64,000 nt of DNA from Croceitalea dokdonensis DOKDO 023 (GCF_001306415.1 NZ_LDJX01000009.1:38536-102535); one strand, 5' to 3'; shown: positions 54,687 to 64,000, counted from the first letter of the stretch. The notes: generated from the letters alone by a model not told the origin. Made by a program: numbers and translations.

Positions 54687-54796
54687 TTTAGAACATAGCT
54701 TTACGTTTAAAACCAAACACCAAGGGTAATGGTATTCCGACAACTTAAAATAGGGATGTACATTGGCCCTTAAAACTATAATAGCCAGTAACTTCC

Positions 54797-55816
54797 ATGC
54801 CACAAGAAAGAACGATTACTGACAAGTTATTCCTAGTCATTAAAGGCCTTTTTATGGGTGCTGCCAATAAGGTGCCAGGGGTTTCCGGTGGTATTGTTGC
54901 CTTTGTAGGCGGTTTTTATGAGGAGTTCATTTATTCGTTACAAAAAGTAAACCTTAAGGCTTTTAAACTATTGTTCAACGGCAGGTTCAAGAGCTTTTAT
55001 CAGTACATCAATGGATCATTCCTTGTACTATTGATTTCCGGAATGCTCATTAGTTATTTTAGCATCTCACGATTGTTGGATTATTTTTTGGATCGCAAGG
55101 AGCTTTTTGTGTGGGCCGGATTTTTTGGTATGGTCATCGGATCCATTTATTATATTCTAAAGGATTATCGGCAATGGGGGAAAAAAACAATTCTAGCCTG
55201 TTTCATAGGTCTCATCGTTGGCCTTTCCATTAGCTTTTTAAACCCGGCCACGGAAAATGATCATCTTGTTTTCATCTTTTTTTGTGGCATCATCAGTGTT
55301 TCCGGGATGACACTACCGGGACTGTCCGGTTCGTTTATCCTTATTTTATTGGGGAATTATGTGCTACTACTCGTAGATTCCGTAAACAGCCTGTACGATA
55401 CCATTACCGAGGTAATCCAAGGCGATTTTAGTTTTATGGAAAATAAGGAAAGACTCCATATCCTAACCGTTTTGGCGGTTTTTACAGCAGGTTCTGCCAC
55501 TGGTTTGGTTACCTTGTCCCATGTACTTGGCTATGTGCTGAAACATTACAAGGCAATCACACAGGCCGTAATCATTGGATTTATTACCGGGTCACTTGGC
55601 GTGGTATGGCCATGGAAAAAAACCATATTTAAAACGGATGGCATGGGCAACTTGTTAAAAGATTCCAACGGGGATTTAATCATCAGTAATTATCAAAGAT
55701 ATTGGCCAGATATTACCACCATGGAAACTTGGGGCGCTATTTTCTTTATTATTTTTGGCATCTTCGTATTATTGAGTTTAGATTGGTATGGAAAAATCAG
55801 GAAAGAAGGAAAATAA
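54797..55816 (+). CDS. DUF368 polyprenyl-phosphate transporter (PopT-like), copy 2
   Basis: A 339-residue DUF368 protein with VPGVSGGIVAFVGG near the start and LPGLSGSFILILLG in the second half, like the copy before it. It is clearly diverged from copy 1 (about 30 residues longer, with an insertion near NYQRYWPDITTMETW), so the duplication is old. It could use another lipid carrier or serve another condition. Its last 29 bp overlap the start of aroE. Confidence 0.88.
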   Translation: MPQERTITDKLFLVIKGLFMGAANKVPGVSGGIVAFVGGFYEEFIYSLQKVNLKAFKLLFNGRFKSFYQYINGSFLVLLISGMLISYFSISRLLDYFLDRKELFVWAGFFGMVIGSIYYILKDYRQWGKKTILACFIGLIVGLSISFLNPATENDHLVFIFFCGIISVSGMTLPGLSGSFILILLGNYVLLLVDSVNSLYDTITEVIQGDFSFMENKERLHILTVLAVFTAGSATGLVTLSHVLGYVLKHYKAITQAVIIGFITGSLGVVWPWKKTIFKTDGMGNLLKDSNGDLIISNYQRYWPDITTMETWGAIFFIIFGIFVLLSLDWYGKIRKEGK

Positions 55817-56540
55817 GTTTGGTCTTTTGGGAAAGGATATTTCATATTCATTTTCAAGAGGTTACTTCACGGACAAGTTCAAAACACTTGGTTTAACGGA
55901 CCATTCCTATGAAAATTTTGATTTGGCAGACATTAATATGTTTCCCCGTATCATCAAAGAGGTACAACCAAAGGGTCTTAACGTTACCATTCCCTATAAA
56001 GAGCAAGTAATTCCATTTTTGGACGAACTGGATGTGGAAGCAAGGACGATTGGAGCCGTAAACACCATAAAATGTACTTCCAACGGACTTAAAGGATACA
56101 ATACGGACGCCTATGGCTTTAAAATGGCGTTGGGTCCCAAACTAAAACCGCACCATAAAAAAGCCCTAATTTTAGGAACTGGTGGTGCGTCCAAGGCAAT
56201 TGCCTATGTGTTGGATGGATTGGGCATAGACTTTTGTTACATTTCAAGAAAACCCAAGAAAGGGCAATTGTCCTATACCGAGTTAAATAAAGAAATCCTA
56301 TCATCTTACACAATTATCATTAATTGCAGTCCTGTTGGCACTTTTCCCAATGTGGACGATAAGCCTGCCTTACCTTATCAATTTTTAACCGAAAAGCACC
56401 TGCTTTTCGACTTAATTTATAACCCTGAAAAAACAGCCTTTTTAGCAGAGGGTGAACAGCGCGGGACCACCATCCAAAATGGGCTATTAATGTTGCAACA
56501 ACAGGCCGAAAAAGCATGGGAAATCTGGCATGGGGCTTAG
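55788..56540 (+). CDS. aroE: Shikimate dehydrogenase
   Basis: A 250-residue enzyme that reduces 3-dehydroshikimate with NADPH. The N-terminal domain has LGKDISYSFSRG, the catalytic Lys71 in NVTIPYKEQ and Asp107 in GYNTDAYGF; the Rossmann motif is GTGGASKAIA (near 127-136), and the Asn-rich INCSPVGTFP follows. The start overlaps the end of the DUF368 gene by 29 bp; later starts would remove conserved residues, so translation is probably coupled. It is slightly shorter than the usual 270 residues. Confidence 0.94.
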   Translation: MEKSGKKENKFGLLGKDISYSFSRGYFTDKFKTLGLTDHSYENFDLADINMFPRIIKEVQPKGLNVTIPYKEQVIPFLDELDVEARTIGAVNTIKCTSNGLKGYNTDAYGFKMALGPKLKPHHKKALILGTGGASKAIAYVLDGLGIDFCYISRKPKKGQLSYTELNKEILSSYTIIINCSPVGTFPNVDDKPALPYQFLTEKHLLFDLIYNPEKTAFLAEGEQRGTTIQNGLLMLQQQAEKAWEIWHGA

Positions 56541-56678
56541 CCTACAACCAAAATCCATTTCCATTTATAATTAGCGGGATGGCACGTAGGCCCAAAATAT
56601 CCCATTATCTTTGCCTTAAGTGGCTATAGTTAGTAACTTACCACATATACCAATATTCTTAACGCTAAAACTTGCGTC

Positions 56679-58787
56679 ATGAACGAAAAAGAGCTTCCAC
56701 TGCAACCTGCAGACGACCAAAATATTCAAAGTGAATCCACCGATAAGCTACAGGAAAAACCTGCTGCAACAGAAACCAAGGCGGAACCAAGCGGAGAATT
56801 AGAGCAAGCTTCGGAAACTATTGAACCCAAGGCTACGCATCAAGAGGATGCTGCTGACGATTTGGAAGAAGTGAACCATAATACAACGGAATCTGCCACC
56901 AACAAGCTCACCAAACAAAACAACGAGCAGGAAGATGCTGTCTCGGAAATTGATGAGGAAAACGCAGAGGATGCCGAAGATGAAGCCAATAAGAAGCGAC
57001 ATGAAATTCCGATGCTGGACTACCACTCCATGTCCATGGAAAATCTTGTGGGTGAATTGCAGCGATTGGTGAAGAATGAAAAGGTACAGGCCATCAATAA
57101 ACATGTAAGTGATATCAAACATGAATTTGATTTAAAGTACCAAGAGTTTTTAGAACATAAAAAGGAGGAATTCATTGCCAATGGGGGCAATGAAATTGAC
57201 TTTAGATATAACTCGGTCACCAAAAGACAGTTCAATGAAGTCTATGGGGAATACCGTGAAAAAAAGAACCAGTATTATAAAAATCTAGAGAAAAACCTTA
57301 AAGAAAATTTAGAAAACCGGTTGGGGATTATTGAAGAGCTCAAAGGTTTGGTAAACGTGGATGAGGATATGAACACCACGTACAAACATTTTAAGGAACT
57401 CCAAGAAAGATGGCGCACAGCGGGTCCGGTTCCAAGAGCCAATTACAATGATGTTTGGCGCACCTATCACCACCATGTGGAGATTTTTTATGATTTCCTG
57501 CACCTGAATAGGGAGTTACGGGATTTGGATTTTAAACATAATCTTGAAGAAAAAATAAAACTGGTAGAACGGGCAGAAGCTTTGGAAAATGAGCCTGACC
57601 TTAACAAAGCATTCCGGGAGCTGCAAACCCTTCATAAAATTTGGAAAGAGGATATTGGTCCAGTGGCCAAAGAAGAACGGGAAGGGATATGGGAACGCTT
57701 CAGCAAGGCTACCAAGGCCATGCACGGCAGAAGACAGGCCCACTTTGAGCAATTGGAAGCATTGTTTGAAGAAAACCTAAAACAAAAGAATGAAATAATT
57801 TGCAAGATAAAAGCCATTGCAGAAAACATATCAACCAACCACAGAGGCATCCAAGGCCAGATAAAAGATATTGAATCGCTTCGCGAGGCATTTTTTAAAG
57901 CAGGCAAAGTACCCCAGAAAGTAAACGAAGCTACCTGGTCGGCATTTAAAAATGCTGTTCGTGATTTTAACCGTGGCAAAAACGCATTCTATAAAAATCT
58001 AAAAAAAGAACAGCACGACAATCTCGAAAAAAAACGTGCCTTATTGAATTTAGCACTTTCCCTCAAGGACAGCGAAGACCATGATATGGCCACCCCAGAA
58101 ATGAAGCGCATCCAAAACGAATGGAAAAAAATTGGTCACGTCCCCAGAAAATACTCGGATAAAATTTGGAAAGAGTTTAAAGCTGCATGTAACCATTATT
58201 TTGACCGTATCCACTCCGAAAGAAATGCCTCCCAGAAAGAGGAGTTAGAAAATTTTGAGAAAAAAAGTGCTTGCTTGGCCAGACTTAGGGAGTTTCAACT
58301 CAGTGGGGAGAAGGACAAAGATTTAGGGGAAATCAAAAAATTCATTGCAGAATGGAAATCCTTAGGTCATATCCCGTTTAATAAAAAGCACATTAACGCA
58401 AAGTTCAATAAAATCATTGACGCACTCTTCAAAAAATTGGACGTTAACAAACAGGAGTCAGAACTGTTAAAGTACGGGGACAAGATTAAACAACTGGCCA
58501 ATTCTGATAATGAGCGGGCCATTGGCAATGAACGCACCTTTATCAAAAGAAAAATTAATGAAAGTAAGGATGAGATAAGACAGTTGGAGACCAACCTGCA
58601 GTTTTTTTCCAACGCTTCTGAAGATAGCCCAGTAGTGCAGGATGTGGTGAAAAAAATTGACCGTCAAAAAGAAGCTTTGGAGACTTGGAAAACCAAGTTA
58701 AAAAACCTTAACATCATGGAAAATAAAATACAACGTGAAGCGGAGGCAGCGGAAAATGCATCGGAAAACACCTCAGAAGAGGAATAG
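56679..58787 (+). CDS. DUF349 repeat protein
   Basis: A 702-residue soluble protein. An acidic, low-complexity N-terminal region of about 105 residues is followed by five DUF349 repeats at about 236-275, 312-355, 398-435, 475-510 and 552-588, each marked by W-x-x-x-G-x-(I/V)-P and a downstream W-x-x-F or a close variant. The C-terminal part is a coiled coil. The role is unknown; similar proteins bind nucleic acids or chaperones in some reports I cannot check. A -7-like TATCTTTG is at 56606-56613. Confidence 0.87.
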   Translation: MNEKELPLQPADDQNIQSESTDKLQEKPAATETKAEPSGELEQASETIEPKATHQEDAADDLEEVNHNTTESATNKLTKQNNEQEDAVSEIDEENAEDAEDEANKKRHEIPMLDYHSMSMENLVGELQRLVKNEKVQAINKHVSDIKHEFDLKYQEFLEHKKEEFIANGGNEIDFRYNSVTKRQFNEVYGEYREKKNQYYKNLEKNLKENLENRLGIIEELKGLVNVDEDMNTTYKHFKELQERWRTAGPVPRANYNDVWRTYHHHVEIFYDFLHLNRELRDLDFKHNLEEKIKLVERAEALENEPDLNKAFRELQTLHKIWKEDIGPVAKEEREGIWERFSKATKAMHGRRQAHFEQLEALFEENLKQKNEIICKIKAIAENISTNHRGIQGQIKDIESLREAFFKAGKVPQKVNEATWSAFKNAVRDFNRGKNAFYKNLKKEQHDNLEKKRALLNLALSLKDSEDHDMATPEMKRIQNEWKKIGHVPRKYSDKIWKEFKAACNHYFDRIHSERNASQKEELENFEKKSACLARLREFQLSGEKDKDLGEIKKFIAEWKSLGHIPFNKKHINAKFNKIIDALFKKLDVNKQESELLKYGDKIKQLANSDNERAIGNERTFIKRKINESKDEIRQLETNLQFFSNASEDSPVVQDVVKKIDRQKEALETWKTKLKNLNIMENKIQREAEAAENASENTSEEE

Positions 58788-58834
58788 CCCTTTAAAGCCT
58801 TTGTGCCCACCTTTGCAATGAATTATATATCGCG

Positions 58835-59776
58835 TTAAGGCGATAAAAAATCTTGAACACCTTTCTCATATTCCAACATAATCTGGGCCACCAGTACTTT
58901 TGCCGGCTTTATGTCGTGGATGAGCGAGGCAACTTGTCCAATTTCCAATTCGCCTTCGTTCAAATCGCCTTCAAACATGCCCTTTTTAGCCCTTGCCCTT
59001 CCTAAAAGCGTCTTTAATTCTGCTACGGAAGCTCCCTTTCCATAAGCTGCTTGGATATCCTGGTAAAATTTATTCTTGAGCAATCTTACCGGAGCAAGCT
59101 CCTTTAATGTCAATTCGGTATCGCCTTCCTTGGCATTCACCACTTCTTTTTTAAAAGCAGGATGCGAAGAGGCTTCTTCACTTGCCACAAATCTACTTCC
59201 TATCTGTACCCCATCCGCACCAAGGACCATGGCCGCCAACATTTGTCTTCCCGTAGCAATACCACCAGCGGCAATTAACGGAATATGTACCTTTTCCCGG
59301 ACCGCCGGAATTAAGACCATGGTGGTGGTCTCATCACGGCCGTTATGGCCACCAGCCTCAAAACCCTCTGCAACTACCGCGTCTACACCTGCATCTTGCG
59401 CCTTTACCGCAAATTTGACACTGCTTACCACGTGGACCACTATGGTGCCAGCATCCTTTAAAAATCCCGTCCATGTTTTGGGATTTCCGGCGGAGGTAAA
59501 AACAATAGGAACTTTTTGGGACACAATAATCTCCATTAATTGGTCTATATCTGGATAGAGCATGGGAACGTTTACTCCAAAAGGTTTGGCCGTGGCCTTT
59601 TTACACTTTTGGATATGATCTAACAATACATCAGGGTACATACTCCCGGCCCCTATTAGACCCAGCCCCCCGGCATTGGAGACCGCAGAGGCCAATCGCC
59701 AACCACTGGCCCATATCATTCCTGCCTGCACCAATGGGTGTTCAATCCCAAATAAGGCTTTTACCCTGTTGTCCAT
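58835..59776 (-). CDS. Nitronate monooxygenase-like flavoprotein
   Basis: A 313-residue FMN protein of the 2-nitropropane dioxygenase / FabK group with a TIM barrel. It shows HPLVQAGMIWAS at the start, FEAGGHNGRD with the likely active-site His, and GGIATGRQMLAAMVLGADG for phosphate binding. It may oxidise nitronates or act as an enoyl reductase; the sequence cannot decide. It lies 10 bp downstream of mnmA on the same strand, so it is likely cotranscribed. Confidence 0.85.
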   Translation of the reverse strand: MDNRVKALFGIEHPLVQAGMIWASGWRLASAVSNAGGLGLIGAGSMYPDVLLDHIQKCKKATAKPFGVNVPMLYPDIDQLMEIIVSQKVPIVFTSAGNPKTWTGFLKDAGTIVVHVVSSVKFAVKAQDAGVDAVVAEGFEAGGHNGRDETTTMVLIPAVREKVHIPLIAAGGIATGRQMLAAMVLGADGVQIGSRFVASEEASSHPAFKKEVVNAKEGDTELTLKELAPVRLLKNKFYQDIQAAYGKGASVAELKTLLGRARAKKGMFEGDLNEGELEIGQVASLIHDIKPAKVLVAQIMLEYEKGVQDFLSP

Positions 59777-59786
59777 ATCTTAACTA

Positions 59787-60989
59787 TTACTGCGAAATTA
59801 CCCCAGAACCTATCAACTCATCCCCAATATACCAAGCGGCAAATTGCCCGGCAGTTATAGCGGACTGCGGCTGCTCAAAATCAATATAAAGCCCATTTTT
59901 AAATTGATACAGGGTGGCTTGCTGTAAAGGCTGCCTATACCGTATACGGACGCTAACCTTTAAAGTGCCACCTTCCATTAACTTTAAATCTTCCCGCACC
60001 CAATGGGTTTCATCTTTGGCAACAAACAAGGTGCTACGTAGTAAACCGGGATGGGTTTTGCCCTGTCCTACGTAAATCACATTCTCTTCCACATCCGTAT
60101 CAATTACAAACAAAGGTTGGGGGGTACCCCCTACATCCAAACCTTTACGTTGGCCAGTAGTAAAAAAATGTGCGCCTTGGTGTTCCCCTACCGCTTTTCC
60201 ATGGGTAAGCTGATATTTTGGCTTTTGGACATTTTTTTCCAAGGTTTCGTAAATCCCCTTTCCTGCTATGGCATCTGTTTTGCTTTTATAAATACTTGCG
60301 GTTTCCGCTATTTCAACAATAAGCCCCTTTTTGGGTTTCAGTTTCTGCTGTAAAAAATCGGGTAAACGCACCTTACCTATAAAACAAAGCCCTTGACTAT
60401 CTTTTTTTTCCGCGGTAATTAGGTCATTGTCCGCTGCTATTTTTCTGACATCGGGTTTTTCCAAATGCCCTATGGGAAACAAGGTCTTGCTTAATTGATA
60501 TTGGGAAAGTTGACATAGAAAATAAGACTGGTCCTTGTTGCCATCTGCTCCTGCTAATAACCGATAAACAGGCTGGTCAGGATTCTCGGCCAACATTCCT
60601 TTCTGGCAATAATGGCCCGTTGCCACAAAATCGGCCCCTAAATCCAAGGCAATTTTTAGAAAGACATCAAATTTTATTTCCCTGTTGCAAAGCACATCCG
60701 GGTTTGGGGTACGCCCACGTTCGTATTCATTAAACATATAATCTACGATACGCTCCTTGTATTCCTTGCTTAAGTCTACCGTTTGAAAAGGAATACCCAG
60801 CTTTTCTGCAACCAATAGGGCATCATTACTATCTTCTAACCAAGGACACTCATCAGAAATGGTCACAGAATCATCATGCCAATTCTTCATGAACAGGCCT
60901 ATGACCTCATAACCTTGCTCTTTAAGCAAATAGGCAGCAACACTGGAATCCACCCCACCGGAAAGACCTACAACTACTTTATTCTTCAT
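59787..60989 (-). CDS. mnmA: tRNA-specific 2-thiouridylase MnmA
   Basis: A 400-residue enzyme that makes 2-thiouridine at position 34 of Lys, Glu and Gln tRNAs. It has the PP-loop SGGVDSSVA (10-18), the first catalytic Cys at about 101 (VLCNREIKF) and the second at about 202 (QGLCFIGK), and the C-terminal domain ([11 protein letters not shown]). The start [10 protein letters not shown] at 60989 is preferred to the ATG two codons upstream. The promoter is at 61008-61036. Confidence 0.95.
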   Translation of the reverse strand: MKNKVVVGLSGGVDSSVAAYLLKEQGYEVIGLFMKNWHDDSVTISDECPWLEDSNDALLVAEKLGIPFQTVDLSKEYKERIVDYMFNEYERGRTPNPDVLCNREIKFDVFLKIALDLGADFVATGHYCQKGMLAENPDQPVYRLLAGADGNKDQSYFLCQLSQYQLSKTLFPIGHLEKPDVRKIAADNDLITAEKKDSQGLCFIGKVRLPDFLQQKLKPKKGLIVEIAETASIYKSKTDAIAGKGIYETLEKNVQKPKYQLTHGKAVGEHQGAHFFTTGQRKGLDVGGTPQPLFVIDTDVEENVIYVGQGKTHPGLLRSTLFVAKDETHWVREDLKLMEGGTLKVSVRIRYRQPLQQATLYQFKNGLYIDFEQPQSAITAGQFAAWYIGDELIGSGVISQ

Positions 60990-61007
60990 TAGCATTTCAA
61001 TCTAGTA

Positions 61008-61036
61008 CAAAAGTACAATTTTGGCGTGGTCGCCAA
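61008..61036 (-). promoter_or_regulatory. mnmA promoter with overlapping inverted repeat
   Basis: Minus strand TTG (61036-61034), 18 nt, TACTTTTG (61015-61008): an exact flavobacterial promoter with a leader of only about 12 nt. The -33 element is also the arm of the palindrome TTGGCG-TGGT-CGCCAA (61021-61036), so a regulator could compete there with RNA polymerase. Confidence 0.6.
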
Positions 61037-61374
61037 CCGTTACAAACCTTAACAAAACTAAAAATTCCATAAATATGTTAACCAAGGCAAAAAATGGAAA
61101 GCCACCCCCAAACTCCGCCATCTTTCCTGATAATCAACGAAATAAAACAACATTTCTTTATTTATTTTGATTAGCTTTTTGCAATAATTGTTAAACATTT
61201 ATTAATTTATGTTTAACCAACGCAACCAAACTATAAACAATCTATCTTTTTAGTGTTTATTATATTTCTGATTATCAGTTATTTAAACAAAATGCCTTTC
61301 AACTAACTGATTTTCAACTAAAAATAAGTTCAACTATCACGATTTTTTGTTAAACAATTAATTAAATCCTAATT
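61037..61374 (+). other. AT-rich upstream region of the FAS1 gene
   Basis: About 340 bp without a gene. It is very AT-rich with T and A runs. I found no exact TAnnTTTG box, no tRNA and no convincing terminator. A 31-codon open frame at 61076 has no coding character. The promoter of the first FAS1 gene presumably lies here. Confidence 0.5.
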
Positions 61375-62769
61375 ATGAAATTATTATCTAGATTCTTTAC
61401 GCTTGCGGCCCTAGTGGCATTGGCAACATTTACGTCATGTTCCGATGATGATGACGACAACAACAATCCAGAACAGGAGTCCAATACCATTGTTGATTTG
61501 GCGGTAGCCACGCAAGAACTGGGAACTTTAGTGGATGCCTTAACGGCGGCAAATTTAGCCGGAACCTTACAAGGCGCAGGGCCATTTACCGTTTTTGCCC
61601 CTACTGATGATGCCTTCGCCGCTTTTCTGGAAGCTAATAATTTCTCCTCTTTGGACGATGTGCCAAATGATGTATTGACAGCCGTGCTATTGAACCATGT
61701 GATTGCAGGTAACAACACAGCTGCCACCTTGCCCGAAGGTTATATTTCCAGTTTATCAACTGCTGGGGCAGATGGTAGGGCTTTAAGTATGTTCATTGAC
61801 AAAACAAATGGAGTACGAATCAACGGTGTAGCAACAGTTACAGCTGCGGACAATATGGCGGATAATGGCGTGGTACATATTGTGGACGCTGTAATTGGTC
61901 TGCCTACCGTGGTGACACACGCCCTTGCTAATCCTAACTTGACCGAATTGGTGGGTGCCTTGACCGCCGACGGGAACACCACATTTACGAATTTGCTGTC
62001 GGACGCCAGCGCAACGTATACGGTGTTTGCGCCGGTAAACGCCGCTTTTACCGCTTTTGATAATCCGGATGGCAATGACATCAATACCATTTTATCTTAT
62101 CATGTAATTGCAGGAGATGCGGCCTTCTCAGATGAATTGGCGAGCGGATATGTTAGTGCTTTCGCCACCAATATGGACGGAGACAACCTAAGCCAGTATA
62201 TTAACGTAAGTGATAATGGCGTTTCCATCAATGGTATGTCTAACGTAGCTGCTGCGGATATTGTTGCCGTGAATGGAGCCATCCATGCCGTGGATGCCGT
62301 TATTGATTTACCTAAGGTAACCACTTTTGCAGTTGCAGACCCAACTTTTGCCCCTTTGGTCACAGCGTTAACCTCTGGAACTCCAGATACCGATTTTGTA
62401 ACGGTATTGAATGGGGCCGGGCCTTTTACCGTTTTTGCCCCCACTGCAGATGCTTTCCAGGCCTTATTGGATAGCAACGATGATTGGAACGAGGTCACTG
62501 ACATCGATGCCACACTTTTAACAAGCGTTCTAAACCATCATGTGGTTAGTGGTAATGTGCGTTCTGGAGATTTGACAGATGGCATTAACCCTCCCACTTT
62601 GGAAGGTGACAACATCATAATCAATCTTCCTGGAACAGGTGACAACATTGCAGATGTAACTGATGGTTCTGGAGCTACGGACATAGGTATCATAGCAGTG
62701 GACGTACAGGCAAACAACGGGGTTATCCATGTTTTGAACAAGGTAATGATTCCCGATACCACCAATTAA
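61375..62769 (+). CDS. Surface lipoprotein with three FAS1 (fasciclin) domains
   Basis: A 464-residue lipoprotein with lipobox TFTSC (Cys22) and, right after it, SDDDDDNNN, which resembles the Bacteroidetes surface lipoprotein export signal. Three FAS1 domains follow at about 38-175, 178-313 and 316-460, each with a version of GPFTVFAP or TYTVFAP and a later NHV or YHV segment. FAS1 domains mediate adhesion to other cells or matrix. The protein probably sits on the outer surface. It is followed 99 bp later by a second FAS1 gene. Confidence 0.92.
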   Translation: MKLLSRFFTLAALVALATFTSCSDDDDDNNNPEQESNTIVDLAVATQELGTLVDALTAANLAGTLQGAGPFTVFAPTDDAFAAFLEANNFSSLDDVPNDVLTAVLLNHVIAGNNTAATLPEGYISSLSTAGADGRALSMFIDKTNGVRINGVATVTAADNMADNGVVHIVDAVIGLPTVVTHALANPNLTELVGALTADGNTTFTNLLSDASATYTVFAPVNAAFTAFDNPDGNDINTILSYHVIAGDAAFSDELASGYVSAFATNMDGDNLSQYINVSDNGVSINGMSNVAAADIVAVNGAIHAVDAVIDLPKVTTFAVADPTFAPLVTALTSGTPDTDFVTVLNGAGPFTVFAPTADAFQALLDSNDDWNEVTDIDATLLTSVLNHHVVSGNVRSGDLTDGINPPTLEGDNIIINLPGTGDNIADVTDGSGATDIGIIAVDVQANNGVIHVLNKVMIPDTTN

Positions 62770-62778
62770 GACTTTTAA

Positions 62779-62808
62779 GGGACTGTGGTTTAGAACGGCC
62801 ACAGTTCC
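62779..62808 (+). terminator. Hairpin between the two FAS1 genes
   Basis: A 10-bp stem (62779-62788 with 62799-62808, one G-U pair) and a 10-nt loop, starting 10 bp after the first FAS1 stop. It is followed by TCTTATAA and not a strong T run, so it could be a weak terminator, attenuator or processing site. Confidence 0.5.
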
Positions 62809-62868
62809 TCTTATAACTATGTAACTACAGATTGCCAAAAGCAATCCACACCCTTAAAACTATATAAA

Positions 62869-64000
62869 ATGAAAGTACTATTACACATTAAAAAGTATCT
62901 ATTGCTGTTAGGTGTCTTGGCGTTCGCATTCTCTTGTGACAAAGACGAGGAAGGCACCAACACAACCTCAAGAGAAGACGCAACAAGTAACATTGTAGAA
63001 ATTGCCCAAGGCGAAAACAACCTTACCTCCTTGGTTGCCGCCTTGTTAAAAGCAGGAGAAAATGAAAACATTGATTTGGTCGGGACTTTAAATGGCGAAG
63101 GGCCTTTTACCGTTTTTGCCCCAACCAACGAAGCTTTTGCTGCCTTACTTGCAGAATTGGATGGCTTTGATTCCCTAGAAGACTTTGACACCGCAGAGGA
63201 ACAAGAACTTCTTGCTGAAATTTTATCCTACCATGTAGTGGCAGGCGTTGCCGCCCTTTCTGGTGATTTAACGGAAGGCCAAGAAATAGAGACCGTTCAA
63301 GGTGAAAAGGTAACTGTTTCCTTGGAAGGCGGGGTATTCATTAATGATTCCGAAGTTTCACAGGCAGACATTATGGCTATCAATGGAATAGTGCATGTCA
63401 TCAATAAGGTTTTGGTACCCCAATCGGTGCTGCAGGCCATGAATATGCAGGATTTGGTAGACCTTGTAGTGGCCACCGATACGTTATCCGCTTTAGAGGC
63501 GGCCGTTATCAAAGCTGACTTGGTAGAAACCCTCAAAGGAGAAGGCCCATTTACTGTTTTTGCGCCTACGGACGATGCTTTCGCAGGGCTACTTATGGCA
63601 TTAGGGGGCGATTACAACTCTTTGGATGATTTTGATACAGAAGATGAAATCAACCTTTTGAGGGAAATTTTATTGTACCATGTCATACCTGCCAAGGTGT
63701 TGGCAGCAGATTTGGCAGAAGGTGAGGTAGCTACGGCATTGGAAGGAGCTTCATTATCCATTATTCCAGAGGGAGAAACTTTTGTGATTGGTGATGCCTC
63801 TGACGTCAACGCCAATATTACCGGAACGGATATTATGGCCAGTAACGGGGTAGCACACACCATTGATAAGGTATTGTTAACCCCTGCAGCTGTCGACTTA
63901 GTAGCCAATATCCAGATGAGAAACATTGTGGAAATTGCTGTGGAAACTGATGATTTAAGTTTGTTGGTTGATGCACTCACGGCCGCAAACGCAGGTCTTG
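62869..64000 (+). CDS. FAS1-domain lipoprotein (5' part)
   Basis: An open frame of 377 codons runs to the window end. The ATG at 62869 begins MKVLLHIKKYLLLLG, a lipoprotein signal ending FAFSC (Cys23), followed by DKDEEG, which fits a surface lipoprotein signal. Two FAS1 domains are complete (about 40-183 and 186-335, each with EGPFTVFAPT and YHV), and a third starts at about 355. It is a paralogue of the gene before it, with more acidic linkers, and may be cotranscribed with it. Confidence 0.9.
   Translation, partial: MKVLLHIKKYLLLLGVLAFAFSCDKDEEGTNTTSREDATSNIVEIAQGENNLTSLVAALLKAGENENIDLVGTLNGEGPFTVFAPTNEAFAALLAELDGFDSLEDFDTAEEQELLAEILSYHVVAGVAALSGDLTEGQEIETVQGEKVTVSLEGGVFINDSEVSQADIMAINGIVHVINKVLVPQSVLQAMNMQDLVDLVVATDTLSALEAAVIKADLVETLKGEGPFTVFAPTDDAFAGLLMALGGDYNSLDDFDTEDEINLLREILLYHVIPAKVLAADLAEGEVATALEGASLSIIPEGETFVIGDASDVNANITGTDIMASNGVAHTIDKVLLTPAAVDLVANIQMRNIVEIAVETDDLSLLVDALTAANAGL

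Noticed and set aside
58828..58845. A 6-bp hairpin between the DUF349 and nitronate monooxygenase genes
   Set aside because: No T run follows on either strand and it overlaps a stop codon, so it is not a convincing terminator.
61076..61171. A 31-codon frame upstream of the first FAS1 gene
   Set aside because: It has low-complexity sequence without protein character, and nothing in its position supports it.

Overview
The window reads as a chromosomal segment of a member of the Flavobacteriaceae (Bacteroidetes), probably marine or surface-associated. The signs are a G+C near 40-43% by eye, Bacteroidetes promoters of the TTG-N18-21-TAnnTTTG type upstream of several genes, almost no Shine-Dalgarno sequences, a type IX secretion (T9SS) sorting domain, surface-lipoprotein signals of the CSDDDD type, head-GIN (DUF2807), OstA-like, DUF349 and FAS1 proteins, and flavobacterial housekeeping genes. 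The genus cannot be named from this. I see no rRNA, tRNA, CRISPR array, insertion sequence or prophage. About 60 genes are densely packed on both strands.

Layout. 1-6.2 kb: pyrR (partial), rpsA, a Kbp-like LysM protein, cmk and lon, with a possible 35-residue gene between lon and cmk. 6.3-9.4 kb: an ECF sigma factor, a membrane anti-sigma-like protein and two secreted beta-repeat proteins. 9.4-12.1 kb: a galactose-oxidase-like (AA5) enzyme with three repeated modules and a T9SS tail. 12.2-18.9 kb: MFS transporter, M48 lipoprotein protease, GH31 alpha-glucosidase, glycogen branching enzyme. 19-25.2 kb: collagen-like lipoprotein, two msrB genes, lpdA, DUF3817, aroQ, two small outer-membrane proteins, xerD. 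25.4-28.6 kb: GH13 glucosidase and an M20 amidohydrolase, then a 563-bp gap with a probable decayed gene. 29.2-33.9 kb: second ECF sigma factor with a membrane partner, PlsC-like acyltransferase, NUDIX and PPIase genes starting head to head in one CATG, UPF0126 and RDD proteins. 34-40 kb: a tight six-gene operon SpoIIM / membrane protein / DUF4129 / DUF4350 / MoxR ATPase / DUF58. 40.3-43.1 kb: YfiM-like protein and a PQQ dehydrogenase with an inserted cytochrome c. 43.2-58.8 kb: TrmH methyltransferase, CAAX protease, RelA/SpoT, Fur-like regulator, purA, OstA-like protein, class III aminotransferase, TPR protein, two DUF368 transporters, aroE, DUF349 protein. 58.8-64 kb: nitronate monooxygenase-like protein, mnmA, and two FAS1 surface lipoproteins, the second cut by the window end.

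How the parts fit. Much of the window is core metabolism and stress response. The accessory theme is the cell surface: two ECF sigma systems, beta-repeat proteins, FAS1 lipoproteins, a secreted copper-radical oxidase, a quinohemoprotein and alpha-glucan enzymes. The best leads for new biology are the SpoIIM-to-DUF58 operon of unknown function, the AA5 oxidase with its two-cysteine modules, the ECF sigma/beta-repeat operon, the tandem DUF368 pair, and the small ORF between lon and cmk. These are inferences from sequence; nothing was searched or computed.
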